NCBI GenBank assembly: GCA_948144175.1
Contig: CANXME010002417.1
Span: 62,001 to 126,000 of the forward strand
Source of the DNA: Closterium sp. NIES-65
Lineage: Eukaryota; Streptophyta; Zygnematophyceae; Desmidiales; Closteriaceae
Reading direction: 5' to 3'
DNA: 64,000 nucleotides
Shown: in pieces, positions 1 to 11,367 of the stretch
Layout: every line of letters begins with the position of its first letter
Position numbering within the stretch: the first letter of the stretch is position 1
Position numbers and translations under genes: made by a program
The notes under the pieces: generated by a model
Told to the model about the DNA's origin: nothing
Database searches by the model: none
Seen by the model: the letters and a program-made list of their open reading frames with translations, nothing else

Positions 1-3000
1 GAACCCTACGTAAACTAGCTAGGTTTTACTACTACTGTTTTCTCTTTTGCCAAACCTTCTCCTTGGAATGTCTGATCACACGAAGGCGTACAATGACTCC
101 TCAGTAAGCTGCCTGCAAGGAAGGGGAACTCAGCAAGAGGAAGATGCAAGTGCTTCACTGCTACCTGTAACGGCAGGAGCAGCAGCAGCAGCACTTGTGT
201 CCTGGTCTGGTGAAGCCCTGGTCCCTGGGAATGCTCTCACCACCACTTGGCCCCACCCGCTCCTTTCCTTCCACCCGCTCCTTCCCTTCCACCCGCTCCT
301 TTCCTTCCACCCGCTCCTTCCCTTCCACCCGCTCCTTTCCTTCCACCCGCTCCTTCCCTTCCACCCGCTCCTTGCTGGGTCCATACAAATATCGCATTCA
401 GGCAAGCCACTGACCTTTGATTGCGGGGGCGTCACTCGTAGCAGCCGCTGCACCACGTTCAGAGCAGCATTGCGATACGGCAGTAGGACGAGCACTTTAG
501 GGCGAGTAAAACCCTGGTCCCTGGGGATACTTTCCACCTCCACCAACTCCTTCCCATCCACCACTCCTCCGCCTGGCCCCTTCCTCTCTCGCTTCCCTCC
601 TTTTCCTCCCTTTTTGAAAAGCACACTCGCCGTCCCTTCTTCCTCCATCTCCCCGCCCTTCCCACCTTCCTCCGCTTGCCCCCCCTCCTCCTTCGCCTCC
701 GCCTCCTTTTCCCTCTCTTCTTTCCCCTTCCCCTGTTCCCTTGCTTCTAAGCTTGCAACAGCTGTATCTGCTGCATTACCCCCCTGACTGCTCCCTTTCT
801 CCCCACCACCTTTACTCCTCTTCTTCCCACTTGTACCAGCGGCGGCATCAGCAGCGTCAGCTGCAGCAACAGCAGCAGCAGAGGCTCGATTGAGCTTGTC
901 GTTGTTCTTGGTGATGCGGTCGCGGGTGTGAAACACATGGTTCAGCTGGGGAGAGGAGTCGGGCAGACGACGGGGATAGAGGAAAGGAAGTGAGAATGGT
1001 ATTGGAAGGGAGAAGTGACGCGGAGGAAGCAGCAGTTGCTCGGTTGAGCTTGCCGTTGTTCTTGGTGATGCGATCCTGCGTGTGAAAGACGTGGTTCAGC
1101 TGGGGAGGAGAATAGAGGAGGAGATGAGAGGGAGAAAAGATGGGAAGAGAGGGGGGTAGTGAAAAAGGGGAGTGACACACAGGAAGCAGCAGAGGCTCGG
1201 TTGAGCTTTTTGTTGTTCTTGGTGATGTGGTCCCGCGTGTGAAAGACATGGTTCAGCTGGGGAGAGGAGAGGGGTGGGAGAGTGAGCGGGGAAGAGGACG
1301 GGATGAGAGGGGGATCATGAGGAGAGAATTGACTCAGAGGCTCGATTGATTTTGCTGCTCTTGGTGATGAGGACACGCGTGTGAAAGAGCCACGTGTAAT
1401 AAGTGAGTTTTTGAGACGTCTCAAAAACTCACATATTACAGTTTGCCGCTCTTGGTGACGAGAACACGCGTGTGAAAGAGGTGGTTGAGTTGGGAAGAGG
1501 TGGGGGGAAGAAGAGGCGGGGGAAGGAGGAGGTGAGATTACGGGCAGGAAGGAAGTTAAATACAGGACGTGAAAAGCAGTTCAGCTGTGTGTGTGTGTGT
1601 GAGTGAGTGAGTGTGTGTGTTCGTGTGTCTGTGATTGAGTGTGTGCGTGTGTGTGTGTGTATGTGGCTAAGGGACAGTTGAGAGAAGGTGCAAGCAGGTG
1701 AATTAGCGCACACACAGTACCGTGTCCATCAGGTAGGAGGCGTCTGTGAGCGCCTGTGCGTCCAGAAGCGAGGCAAACTTGGACTGAGCTTGCAGCACAG
1801 TTCAACAGCAGGTGCAAGCAGGTGCAAGCAGGCAAGGGGGCAAGGGGGCAAGGGGGCGTACAGCGTGCAGCAGGTAGGCATCGGTGAGGGCCTGTGCGTC
1901 CAGCGGCGAGCCGAACTTAGACTGGGCGCAGGGGCGGCGCGAATGCAGCACATCTGAGTATGACGTGCCTGGGGGAGGGAGGGGGGAGGAGGGTGAAGGA
2001 GGGGAGAGAGGGGAAAGGATGGGGAAAGGGAGGAGGGGGAAAGGGGGGGGGGGGGGGGGGTTGGGGGAGAAATAATCCAAGGGGGTGGGGAAGAGGAGGG
2101 ACTACGCTTCAGGCACCTCAGAACCAGGAGATTTTGTATGATGCCTGGCGGGTGGGAAGAGAGATGCTGGGCAGAGAAGATATGGGTAGAGAGGACATGG
2201 GCAGAGAGAATATGGGCAGCGAGGATATGGGATGCGATTGGGAGGTGGGGATGGGATGGGCAAGAAGGACATGGCACAACGAGTGACTCACAGAGGGAGA
2301 AGAACTGGCGCTGATGGTCGCTCGCAAACCCATCATTGCTTGATCCCAACATCCCAAGGGCTGCTTCCTCTGGCGACGGGCCATCAGCCGATCCATCCAC
2401 CGATCCATCCCCTGCTGTGGCTGCCAGCCCCTTCTTCCCCCTCTTCCGCTTCCCAGCCCCCTCACTGTCCCCATTCACGTTGCTCCTGCTGCTTTTAGCA
2501 GCCTTATTATCGCTGTTGCTGCTGTCTCCGCCCCCCTGCTTCACTCTCAGCAGCGGTGCATAATCCTCCTCCACCACTCTCCCCCAATGCTCCTTCAACC
2601 GCCCCTTGAACCCCTCCCACGCATCCACAACCTCCTCCTCCTGCTCCTTGTCCTTTTCTTTACTCTTCGCCTTATCCTTACCCTTGACCGTGCCTTTTTC
2701 TTTACCCTTATCCTTATCCTTTTCCTTATCTTCGTCCTTATCCACAGCAGCGGCCGTCCAAGGCAGTGCATGGTCAGCCACCCACTTGCTGCCCGGGACA
2801 CCCATCGCCGGCCATTCATACGAAAACTTGAGTGGCTTGCCGCCCCCTGCACCGCCCAAGCCACCGGACCTGCCAGCGCCACTGCCACTGCCCTTGGCCT
2901 TGCCTTTCCTTCCTGCAGCAGCAGCAGCCGCAGCAACAGCAGCAGCAGCAGAGGCAGTAGCAGCAGCGGCGTCAGCAGAGCCTCCCAGCGAGAGGAGCTC

Positions 3001-4495
3001 CTGTGGCGAGAGCATGTGCTCCATGCGCTGGGCGAATGGGCTGGGGGCGCGTGTGAGAGGGGCAGTCAGGGGAAGGGGGAGAGTGAGACAATTTGAACGC
3101 CGTGCAGCTCCCTGCACCACCGGAGCCACTGGGCCTTGCAGCGAGAGGAGCTCCTGTGGAGTGAGCATGTGCTGTGCTCCATGCGCTGCTGGGCGAATGG
3201 GCTGGGCTGGGGAAGTGTGGGAGAACGAGAGAAACAGGAACGAGAGAACGAGGAAGGGAAGCACACGAGGTGTCAAGGAGAGTGGAGGTGTGGAATTGGC
3301 TTAGGAAGGGCAAGGAAGGCAAACGGAGGTTCAAAGCAAGGGGGTGGGCGTGACACGAAGTGCGAGCGCGGGGAATGTTGATCGCGAGAGGAATGGAACG
3401 TTGGGTTGCTTGGGTGTGCTTACTCCAGTCTGGCTGTAGCAGCAGCATGACCATCCCCACCTCCAGTTTCCTCCTCCTCCTCCTCATCCACTCCCTCCTC
3501 TTCACTTTCCTCTGGTTCCCCTTCCTCCTCTTCACCATCACTACCATCATCTACTCTCACTCCAGAAGCACCAACAGACCGTCCCACATCCTTTTCCTCA
3601 TCCCCATCCTCTTCCTCATCCTCATCTGCATCCCCTTTTTCCCCGTCTGCTTCTGGATCTGACTCGCCTGCCTCGTTCTTCTCCTCCTCCTCTTCACTCC
3701 CCTCCTCCCCTTCCTCATCTTCTTCCTCCTCGTCCTCCTCCTCGCTCTCTATCCCCAATGCGTCCCTCTCCCTGCAATCAACCACACTCGCCCCAAAACA
3801 CACAAGGCCGGTCATGCAGAATCCCAGATGCTTGCATGCATTGCATGAGTGCATGCACAAATAACAAGTGAGAGCAACAAACACATGACTGACGGCCACA
3901 TTGACATCACAAGCATCATACGCGCAGCTGCACAAGCTATCGTTGTTGCAGGCGTTTTTTTTTATTTTTATTATTATTATTATTTAAAAACGGCCACATT
4001 GCCATGATGAGCATCATACGCGCTGCTGCACGAGCCTCAAAAGCCAGGCGCCGCACGCATCGCCCGCATCATAGTCATCTCTCCCTACCTCTGAGAGTAG
4101 ACCTGTGAGAGCGCGCCACGTGTACTCTTTCCCAGCGATGTCAGCAGGGCAGAGTAAGCGTCAGGGCCAGCCACACTCAACCCTATACCCGCATCTTCCT
4201 CCTCCTCCGCCTCTTCATTACCCCGTTCCCCTAGACTACCCCCTTCTGCGCGCTTCCCTCCCCTTCCCCCAGGACGGGAGTCCCCCCTTCCCCCCGTTCG
4301 CCTTCCGCCCCTCCCGCGCGTATCCCCTTTCCCCATCCCCCTCGCATCCTGAACCCCCCCGGCGGAAGGCCTTGCGCTTCCCCCTGCGGCCGCGACTGCC
4401 CCACCTCGCCAGCTCCCTCTTCCCCCGCCTCGTCCCCTTCCCCTTCCTCGTCCTCCCCCTCTTCCTCTTCCCCTATGCCTGCCTACTGGCCCCAT
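1..4495 (-). CDS. UTP25: UTP25/DEF-like U3 snoRNP-associated protein, partial
   Basis: Homologue of UTP25 (digestive organ expansion factor), a nucleolar protein of the small-subunit processome needed for 18S rRNA maturation. Exons read on the minus strand: 4495-4089 (Arg/Gly-rich start, then AYSALLTSLGK, like the family's N-terminal GYxxLLxxL segment), 3771-3424 (acidic Glu/Asp tract, acceptor CAG at 3774-3772, donor GTAAGC), about 3030-2292 (Lys-rich, ending RQFFSLC), about 1965-1870 (YSDVLHSRR..AYLLHA), and about 950-415 (LNHVFHTRDRITKNN, then IPRDQGFTRPKVLVLLPYR, the best-conserved block of the family, donor GTCAGT). The C-terminal UTP25 domain must lie left of position 1. Several exons have extra tandem copies, described separately. 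Phases were not reconciled across every intron, so the exon chain is provisional. Identification rests on remembered family blocks; family assignment is fairly sure, exon borders less so. Confidence 0.82.
253..373. repeat. 18-bp minisatellite (36-bp higher-order unit)
   Basis: About seven head-to-tail copies of CCACCCGCTCCTTYCCTT. The variable base alternates T/C from copy to copy, so the true period is 36 bp. It lies in an intron of the UTP25-like gene beside a partial duplicate of the IPRDQGFTRP exon part (about 205-240). Long ORFs across it are low-complexity shadows. Confidence 0.9.
878..1492 (-). repeat. five tandem copies of one UTP25 exon segment
   Basis: On the minus strand a segment coding LNHVFHTR-x-ITKNN-x-KLNRA occurs about every 150 bp, near 895-950 (the copy fused to the rest of the exon), 1036-1102 and 1196-1261, with diverged copies near 1340-1390 (FHTRVLITKSSKINRA) and 1440-1495 (LNHLFHTRVLVTKSGK). 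The first three keep the reading frame and an upstream pyrimidine-rich CAG. A 44-bp palindrome separates copies four and five. Confidence 0.85.
1396..1439. repeat. 44-bp near-perfect palindrome (family member A)
   Basis: Centred on GACGTC between 1417 and 1418. Arms of 22 bp pair with one mismatch; the core reads TTTTTGAGACGTCTCAAAAA. It sits exactly between two diverged copies of the same UTP25 exon. It is a core variant (GACGTC instead of GTCGAC) of the palindromes at 15865, 19800 and 60666. Confidence 0.9.
1583..1672. repeat. GT-rich microsatellite
   Basis: Imperfect (GT)n/(GAGT)n tract inside an intron of the UTP25-like gene. Apparent ORFs rich in Thr-His here are artefacts of the repeat. 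Confidence 0.9.
1715..1968 (-). repeat. duplicated UTP25 exon (two copies)
   Basis: The minus-strand segment around 1876-1935 (KFGSPLDAQALTDAYLLHA, donor GTACGC) is repeated at about 1727-1790 in diverged form, sharing for example CTGTGCGTCCAG and the same splice-donor surroundings. Between them is a short GCAAGCAGGTGCAA repeat. Only the 1876-1968 copy reads cleanly as UTP25, so the other is probably a decayed duplicate. Confidence 0.7.
3893..4030. repeat. direct repeat split by an A/T-rich tract
   Basis: A roughly 40-bp segment (CGGCCACATTG...GCATCATACGCGC-GCTGCAC) occurs at 3893-3935 and 3989-4029. The copies are separated by a T-run and (ATT)n tract (about 3956-3985). It lies in the first intron of the UTP25-like gene. 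Confidence 0.75.
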
Positions 4496-5720
4496 GCGAA
4501 TTGTCTGTTCAACAGCCTTCTTCTGTTCTTCCTGGATTTCAAGTCAAAAGCGACCTAGCATACGCCTTGCAGACGTATATTATACGCTGTTTCGATTCAA
4601 TGTATTTTCAGATATAAGCGATTAGATTCAGGCCGATAAGCTCGAGGCGACAGGTGCAAGGAAAAGGCTAATTCGAAACTCAGGTTCAGGGTGCAGGGTT
4701 TCTGCTCTTGTCCGCAGTAGCAGCTGTTGATCTGGTGGAGGCTGTATGATTGACGGATTTAGTACACCAGTTGCCGAAATGTTAACTTGGACGATAGAGC
4801 AGCAATGAAGCATTAGGGATAAGACTATGACTGTAATTCTAGTTTATATATTGTACAGAATAATAGTTGTACCACAAATTTTGATGGAATTAATAACTTG
4901 TCCAGTTGAAACATGTCCAGGCTCGAACCTTTTATATTCCAATAAATTTAGTGCTTTGTTTGGCTACACCAGCAAGCCCGTTGAAAGAGAAAATGTAATT
5001 TTCTAGAAGCGGACAGATTCAGCTGGTCCACCATCGCTCCCCTTGTCATTCCCAGAGCATGCGCGGCAGCTTTGCCCAGATTGGTGGAAGTGTCGGGCAG
5101 TTCCATTGCTGTGCGATGCCTTCGCGAACCCTAGTTCACGGGGTACACTGTGTAACTATCTACGGTAACATGCAGCGGCGTCAGCAGCATCACTCAGGCT
5201 GGGACGAGAAAAGTGGCGCCAAAGCCAAAAAATCAAGGCGCCTCGAGGACGCGCGAATCAGGAGCAGGAGCGCTGCACGCTTCGAGATTGCCTCGCCCGA
5301 GGCTGCCTTATCCCTTCATCCCGCCAATTCCCTCTGATTCGGCTGGATACGGTTTCAACGGCTAGGAGAACAGCTCAGGTGCAATTCTGTCCTTGTCAAC
5401 CCTCCCCTAGAAGTCTTCAGCCGTTCGGCCTTCTCTTGCTCTCTAAACCTCAAGCGGCCTGGAGAGTAACATGATGACGACCCATGTTAATCAGTCCAGA
5501 AGCACTCCCAGAAGCCTCTCGCGGGACGTAAGGTGCTGCTCTGTCTCGAGATTCATGTGGTAACTGCTAGTTTCCAGCTCGAGACTCGTTTGGTAACTGC
5601 TAGCTTCCAGCGTGATCTGGTTCCCACCTAGCAACTTCCGATCTCACGTGCATATCGAGGCTTTTTGGATTCTTGCAAACCGAGGTGTCAAGATATCTAG
5701 CTAGCTAAAGCACTGCTTGC
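4496..5720. other. intergenic region between divergent genes
   Basis: No convincing gene. It holds the 5' flanks of the minus-strand UTP25-like gene and the plus-strand gene at 5721. It is more AT-rich around 4840-4990. A 92-codon ORF at 5059-5337 has no recognisable domain. Confidence 0.5.
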
Positions 5721-6983
5721 ATGGACCCGCATGCGGAAACAAGTGGGATAGAGGTCGAAACAGCTAAGTTGGAATCCACGTCGCTAGCCGGAGCTAGCTA
5801 CAGTAACCTCATCAGCAGGACCAAAGGCATTGGCAGATTCGGCACACCTAAGACGGTGGTTTGTTCCGAATCACAGGGCAACACCGTTCCTGAATCGCGT
5901 CTTCCTGTTTGCTGCTCGAAGGCAGTCAGGATAACTTCATGCCTTCATGACCATAATGAGCCTGGTAGCAGCAGCTGTAACTGCAGCTGTAGCAACAGCA
6001 GCACCGGCGTTTCTTTGAAGAGCTTGAGACCTCTGCTGGAAATTCTGTTAAAGCAGAAGGCGGACGCGGCAGCATCTTCCGCTACAGTCACCACCAGAGG
6101 CATTGGACGATTCGGTAAACCTACTCAAGTGGCGTCTATGAAACCACAACGTGCCAACAGACCCTTGTGTTTCAAGCCCCCTCAACCCTCAGTGCGGATT
6201 GACTGCACGAAACGTCCCACCACTGACCACTGCAACAGCATTGTGCTGAAGAGCATTAGGCCGTTGCTTGAGAACCTGTCAAGACAGCCCCATACCTCTC
6301 CCTCCTTCACCAGTTCTGCTGCTGGCCACAAGTCCAAAACGGTGCAGAGTGTTGGCCCGGGGGATGTGAAGCCGGGAGGAATAGGCCGCTTCCGAGGGCA
6401 AGTCGCTGCATTTGAGGTCACTACTGCTGCGTCTTCTCCCATCTCAACGTCTTCAGCAGTGCCAGATCCAAGTGCTGCTGCTGCCGTGCTGGAGTCAACA
6501 GGTGCTGAATCTGAGCGTCCACTGCTGCAGTCTCAGGTCAACGTGGCCAAGAACAGCTGCACTTGTGACAAGGAAGAAGTGCTTGCCAGCAACGCTCGCA
6601 GCATCTCTGGCAGCAAACCTATCAGCAGTAGTAGCAGCATCAGCAGCAGCAAGGAACGGGTGCTCCTTCTAAGGACTATCAGGTCCATTGTACATGATCT
6701 AGTGCGGGAGAGGGCAGATCCTGCCAATCATATGGCCGACAGCCACAGCTCCACCAGGCGTCGTCTGAAGGAAACCCTGTTGCAACTGGCCTTGCAACGA
6801 GTGAAAGCCAGCCATTCTTGTGAGGTCGGGGGGACAAAGGTCGGATGGTGTGGAGGGGGGGTGTGGGCAAGGGTACCACAGCAAGTAGGTTGCAGGCAGG
6901 TTGAGGTCATGGTGCCAGATGGGAGGGACGCAGCAATGGGAGGAGGGGAGCAGCAAGAGGAAAGGGAATCAAACAGGCAGTGA
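5721..6983 (+). CDS. unrecognised Ser-rich protein with three repeated GIGRF / RPLLE modules
   Basis: I do not recognise this family. The 420-codon ORF opens at the first ATG and shows three units of two motifs. Motif one, GIGRF[GR], is at residues 36-41, 127-132 and 220-225. Motif two, LKSxRPLLExLxxQ, is at about 98-112 and 175-189, with a diverged third copy (LLRTIRSIVHDLVRE) at 316-330. Between them are Ser/Thr-rich, probably disordered linkers. The regular alternation and conservation against a diverged background argue for real protein rather than a chance ORF. Motif two looks like an amphipathic helix and motif one like a docking motif; both are inference. The tail after about residue 368 (from about 6825) becomes Gly/Val-rich and is probably intron read-through, so the true 3' end may be spliced. 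No membrane segment or signal peptide is visible. Confidence 0.6.
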   Translation: MDPHAETSGIEVETAKLESTSLAGASYSNLISRTKGIGRFGTPKTVVCSESQGNTVPESRLPVCCSKAVRITSCLHDHNEPGSSSCNCSCSNSSTGVSLKSLRPLLEILLKQKADAAASSATVTTRGIGRFGKPTQVASMKPQRANRPLCFKPPQPSVRIDCTKRPTTDHCNSIVLKSIRPLLENLSRQPHTSPSFTSSAAGHKSKTVQSVGPGDVKPGGIGRFRGQVAAFEVTTAASSPISTSSAVPDPSAAAAVLESTGAESERPLLQSQVNVAKNSCTCDKEEVLASNARSISGSKPISSSSSISSSKERVLLLRTIRSIVHDLVRERADPANHMADSHSSTRRRLKETLLQLALQRVKASHSCEVGGTKVGWCGGGVWARVPQQVGCRQVEVMVPDGRDAAMGGGEQQEERESNRQ

Positions 6984-7578
6984 GAGGGGGGTGCTGCATT
7001 AGCAGTCAGTGATGTCAGGGATGGGGGAGTGGCAGGTGGCCAGAGGGATTATTCAGTGGTGGTGAAGTTTGGAGTGCATGAGGAGCAAGCAGCAGCTGGT
7101 GAAGGAGCATCGGGACTTAGGGAGGATCTTCCTGTGAAGACCTCCTCTTATTGGGTGCCAAGTGTTGGAAGCTGTCATGTAGCATCCCATATCAGCATTC
7201 GCGTGTGGATCAACCATGTGCTTGAGGCAAAATTGGTGCAGTAGCAGCACCAGCATAGGGTTACTGTAGTCCTTCCAGCTATAACTGCACTGCCTTCTGG
7301 TGTCAAGGTAGCCATTTGTAAGTAGGACTTCGCTATTTCAGAAAGGTTGCAGTGGCTGCATATGTTTGTCATTCCGTTAGTTCTGAACTTCTGAATAAAA
7401 AACTAAGGTACTGCATGGGTTCCACACATCTATGCTATAGATGGTACAGTATGGCACACTGTCTAGCTGGTAAGCCCTAGATTGATCTGCTGAGATGCCC
7501 TGCATTCCAGAGCACCATCTTCACCAATAAACATGGAAGTCAGTACACCCCGTTCTGTAGGCGTCTCAGGAGCAATCT
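6984..7578. other. intergenic, convergent gene ends
   Basis: Contains the 3' flanks of the 5721 gene and of the GT47 gene. A direct repeat of about 33 bp (about 7508-7543 and 7570-7602) duplicates the last codons of the GT47 gene, including the sequence around its stop. No independent gene is supported; a 71-codon ORF at 7029 may be a further exon of the upstream gene. Confidence 0.45.
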
Positions 7579-10500
7579 TCACCAATAAACATGGGAGTCA
7601 GGCTTCCACGGCTTGAAGTCATTCGCCGGCCCAGCAGTCCAATTCAGCCTCTCATCCCCAGCCTGTAAATACGTCGATGGTGGGTGGGGAAGCTTCCTCG
7701 CAAGCCCGTTCAGCACCTGGTGAAACACATCCCCTTCCTGCGGCTGCGGGTGCCCCAGCACGACAGCCTGCCTGATCGCATGAGACGCCAGCCGCTGCTG
7801 CATCGCCAGCACTCTCCTCGGCCCAATCCCAGCCAGAATCTCATCTAGTTTCGGCACGTCTTTTTCCGGGACGAAAACTGCGATTTCCCGCCACGGGATG
7901 ACGTCAGAGAAGGGGAGGACGATGTTGTCGGCGACAATGACGGGGATGCAGCCGAAGAAGACGGACTCGACAAGGCGGGGCGACCAGGGCGCCCAGCCAA
8001 GCGGGCAGAGGCAGAAGAGCGAGCGCTGCATGTCCTCGTAGTAGGACGCTGGGTGCTCCGCTGACATGTCAAACAGCGGGTTGCTCTTGAAGTTCTCCCA
8101 CATGGACGCACGCGCACCCCTGCAGGCCAGGAGGTACGGGACATGAGGGGGAAGGGAGGGGTCGGATGCAGTTATGAGGCCACACACGGGAGTGCTCTGC
8201 TGACATGTCAAACAGTGGGTTGGATATAAAGTTCTCCCACATGAATGCATGCACACCTTTGCAGGCCAGGAGGTACAGGAAAAGGGCACACGGGGAGCAG
8301 GGAGAGCAGGAGGTAGAATGCTGGGAGTCAAAGATTGGAAGAGTGGGAGAGGAAGGGGGATGGAAGGGCCCGCAGCCAAGCAGCATACTAAGTTGCATTC
8401 AGCTTCACCTGGCATAGTACCCCCCCTTTGCGGGTTGTTGTCGCAATCATAGAAGAGCACACGGAAGTAGACGAAGATGGAGCGCAGCGCATCAACAGCA
8501 TGCTGTAAACACTCTCCACAAGCTCAGCCCATCCGAGAGCACAGCCTCACCTGGCATAGTAGCCCCCTTGAGGATCGTTGTTGCGGTCGTAGAACAGCCC
8601 ACGAAAGTACACAAAGATGGAGCGGGGAGTGTCGGGGGGGATGCGGCGGCGGTGCATGTGGCCCGTGGGGGCGAAGGGAGGCACCACGATGCTGCCGGGC
8701 TTGTGGCACACGTGGTGCGACTGCCCAAACGTCTGCACCAGGGTTGCTCGCTTCAATAGCGGCATGATGCCGCGGGTGATGGCCTTCTCTTCCTGAGGAG
8801 GATCGTATGAGGGGAGGAGAGAGGGACAGAGGGCGAGAAGCTTGTGGCACACGTGGTGCGACTGCCCAAACGTCTGCACCAGGGTTGCTCGCTTCAATAG
8901 AGGCATGATGCCGCGGGTGATGGCCTTCTCTTCCTGAGGAGGATCGTATGAGGGGAGGAGAGGGGGACAGAGGGCGAGAAGCTTGTGGCACACGTGGTGC
9001 GACTGCCCAAACGTCTGCACCAGGGTTGCTCGCTTCAATAGCGTCATGATGCCGCGGGTGATGGCCTTCTCTTCCTGAGGAGGATCGTATGAGGGGAGGA
9101 GGGACAGAGGGCGAGAAGCTTGTGGCACACGTGGTGCGACTGCCCAAACGTCTGCACCAGGGTAGCTCGTTTCAATAGCGGCACGATGCCGCGGGTGATG
9201 GCCTTCTCTTCCTGAGGAGGATCGTATGAGGGGAGGAGAGAGGGACAGAGGGCGAGAAGCTTGTGGCACATGCGGTGCGACTGCCCAAACGTCTGCACCA
9301 GGGTAGCTCGTTTCAATAGCGGCACGATGCCGCGGGTGATGGCCTTCTCTTCCTGAGGAGGATCGTATGAGGGGAGGAGAGAGGGACAGAGGGCGAGAAG
9401 CTTGTGGCACACGTGGTGCGACTGCCCAAACGTCTGCACCAGGGTTGCTCGCTTCAATAGAGGCATGATGCCGCGGGTGATGGCCTTCTCTTCCTGAGGA
9501 GGATCGTATGAGGGGAGGAGAGAGGGACAGAGGGCGAGAAGCTTGTGGCACACGTGGTGCGACTGCCCAAACGTCTGCACCAGGGTTGCTCGCTTCAATA
9601 GCGGCATGATGCCGCGGGTGATGGCCTTCTCTTCCTGAGGAGGATCGTATGAGGGGAGGAGAGAGGGACAGAGGGCGAGAAGCTTGTGGCACACGTGGTG
9701 CGACTGCCCAAACGTCTGCACCAGGGTAGCTCGTTTCAATAGCGGCACGATGCCGCGGGTGATGGCCTTCTCTTCCTGAGGAGGATCGTATGAGGGGAGG
9801 AGAGAGGGACAGAGGGCGAGAAGCTTGTGGCACACGTGGTGCGACTGCCCAAACGTCTGCACCAGGGTAGCTCGTTTCAATAGCGGCACGATGCCGCGAG
9901 TGACAGCTTTTTCTTCCTGGAAATCGGGTATCGGGATGTGAAGTGAAAGCAAGAGGGAAGGAGAGTAAGTGACTTGTGACACACATGGTGCGACTGCCTA
10001 AACGTCTGCACCAGCGTGGCTCGTTTTAGAAAAGGCATGATGCTGCAGGTGAAAGCTTCCTCTTCTTGGAGGTTGAATGCAAGGGTAAGGAAAGGGAGTG
10101 CGGGGCTCGCGGCACACAGGGTAGATTTTGCCCCTGTGCTGTATAAGCCTGCCTATCATGCTAGTAGCACTACGCAGTATGACTCTCTCCCTGCTCTCTG
10201 CCTTCCCTGTTCTCTGCTCTCTGCTCTCTGCTCTCTGCTCCCTGTCCTGCACTCTTCGTTACAGTCACTCACCTCATAGTGAAAGCACGCGCCGAAATCG
10301 TGCGGCGTGATGAAGAAGTGATCCGCGCCGTCCGTTCGGTTCCAGTACGGCCACCGCTCCGACACCAGCGTGATCGCCGCGCGGATCATGCGAGGCGACC
10401 GGAACGGCAGCGGCAATCCCGAGGCCGTCAGATCGCACGTGGGGTACACGGGCATGTAGAACCAGTCCGCCTCGTCCGGGTTCGTCGTACGTACGGGGCT

Positions 10501-11367
10501 GTTCAAGATGTAACGGTGGAACAGCACCTCTAATGCGAACATGTGCGTCAGGCAGCGGGGTTGCTTCTTAATGAAATTGTAATTGAAATCGCGCGGTAAA
10601 TCGTAGACGTAGATCTTGAGCCGGCCCACGGGATTGCCGACCAGCTCCTCCTGCTGGTGCCGCTGCTGCGAGCTCAGACTCGCGTCATTGTCGCCGTCAT
10701 TGCCGCCGACATTGACGCTCCCCTCCTCCTTTTCTGCAGGGTCGAAGGACGGGAGACGAGAGTGGGGTGAAGAGGTCATTATAAAATCTCCTTAAAAGAA
10801 GCGTAACGCAAGGCCTTGAAAGAATATCGTTTTGAACATCCCATAACACACTATCTTTCTCCAAAGCTTCCCTCAGGATCCTCAAAAGCGTACCCCCTAT
10901 CAATTATACCTGAAGTACACCTCCTGGTAAGCGTTAAAACTGCACTAACGCGTACGTCACAGGAAAAACCTCGACCAGCACCCACCTCCTAAGCTATCCG
11001 CCGCGTCGCCTCCAGTCACGCCCACCACCATCTCCTTATCCTGCATCTTACGTCGGACTAAACTGCTAACTCCAGCAGTCGAAGGCCCGCTAATCCCCGT
11101 AGACGACACTCCTTGCAAGCCATCCGTCCGTTGCAGCAATTGCTGCTGCTGCGATTGTTGTTGCTGCTGCGACGAGCTGTCGGCGTAAGGTCCGACAACG
11201 GAATCGTCGAGTGCCGTTGGACTGGGTAAACTGGGAACTCTGGCACTCAAGTTGAGATTACGGTTGAGCGACGGGAGGACGATGACCAGCAGCAGCGCGA
11301 GCAGGAATCCCGGATCCGTCACAGCGCTCTGCGCGCTGCGGATCAATGGAGATAATCTCCGAATCAT
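7579..11367 (-). CDS. IRX10L: IRX10-like GT47 glucuronoxylan xylosyltransferase
   Basis: Exostosin-fold GT47 enzyme of the IRX10/IRX10L clade, which in plants extends the beta-1,4-xylan backbone from UDP-xylose in the Golgi. Exons: 11367-10986, 10733-10273, 8792-8551 and 8119-7579; together 1626 bp, 541 residues plus stop, in phase throughout. Residues about 18-34 form a signal anchor (DPGFLLALLLVIVLPSL), followed by a Gln-rich stem. The catalytic part carries family blocks: GRLKIYVYDLP, PRCLTHMFA, NPDEADWFY, PHDFGACFHYE, LKRATLVQTFGQ, RSIFVYFRG, YYEDMQRSLFCLCPLGWAPW and GCIPVIVADNIVLPF, ending DSHVYW. Length and block order match land-plant IRX10. The intron between exons 2 and 3 is filled by tandem copies of the first part of exon 3; exons 3 and 4 also have partial duplicates at 8395-8462 and 8180-8265. 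Family assignment is very sure; activity is by homology. Confidence 0.93.
8699..10075 (-). repeat. about ten-copy 141-bp array duplicating the start of GT47 exon 3
   Basis: Each unit holds about 93 bp of exon (EEKAITRGI through QSHHVCHK) plus about 48 bp of the preceding intron, ending in a CAG acceptor. Starts on the plus strand fall near 8700, 8840, 8982, 9119, 9260, 9400, 9541, 9682, 9824 and 9969; the last is the most diverged. No unit except that at 8551-8792 continues into the rest of the exon, and none has its own GT donor after HVCHK. The unit is 47 codons, so long ORFs run through it, but a unit about 4 bp short near 9090-9110 breaks the common frame. Confidence 0.93.

Noticed and set aside
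5059..5337. 92-codon ORF (+)
   Set aside because: No recognisable motif, no good context, composition like the surrounding intergenic DNA.
8547..9986. 479-codon ORF through the GT47 array
   Set aside because: It changes between repeat frames and codes only the 141-bp unit; the gene is explained by the spliced exons at 8792-8551 and 10733-10273.
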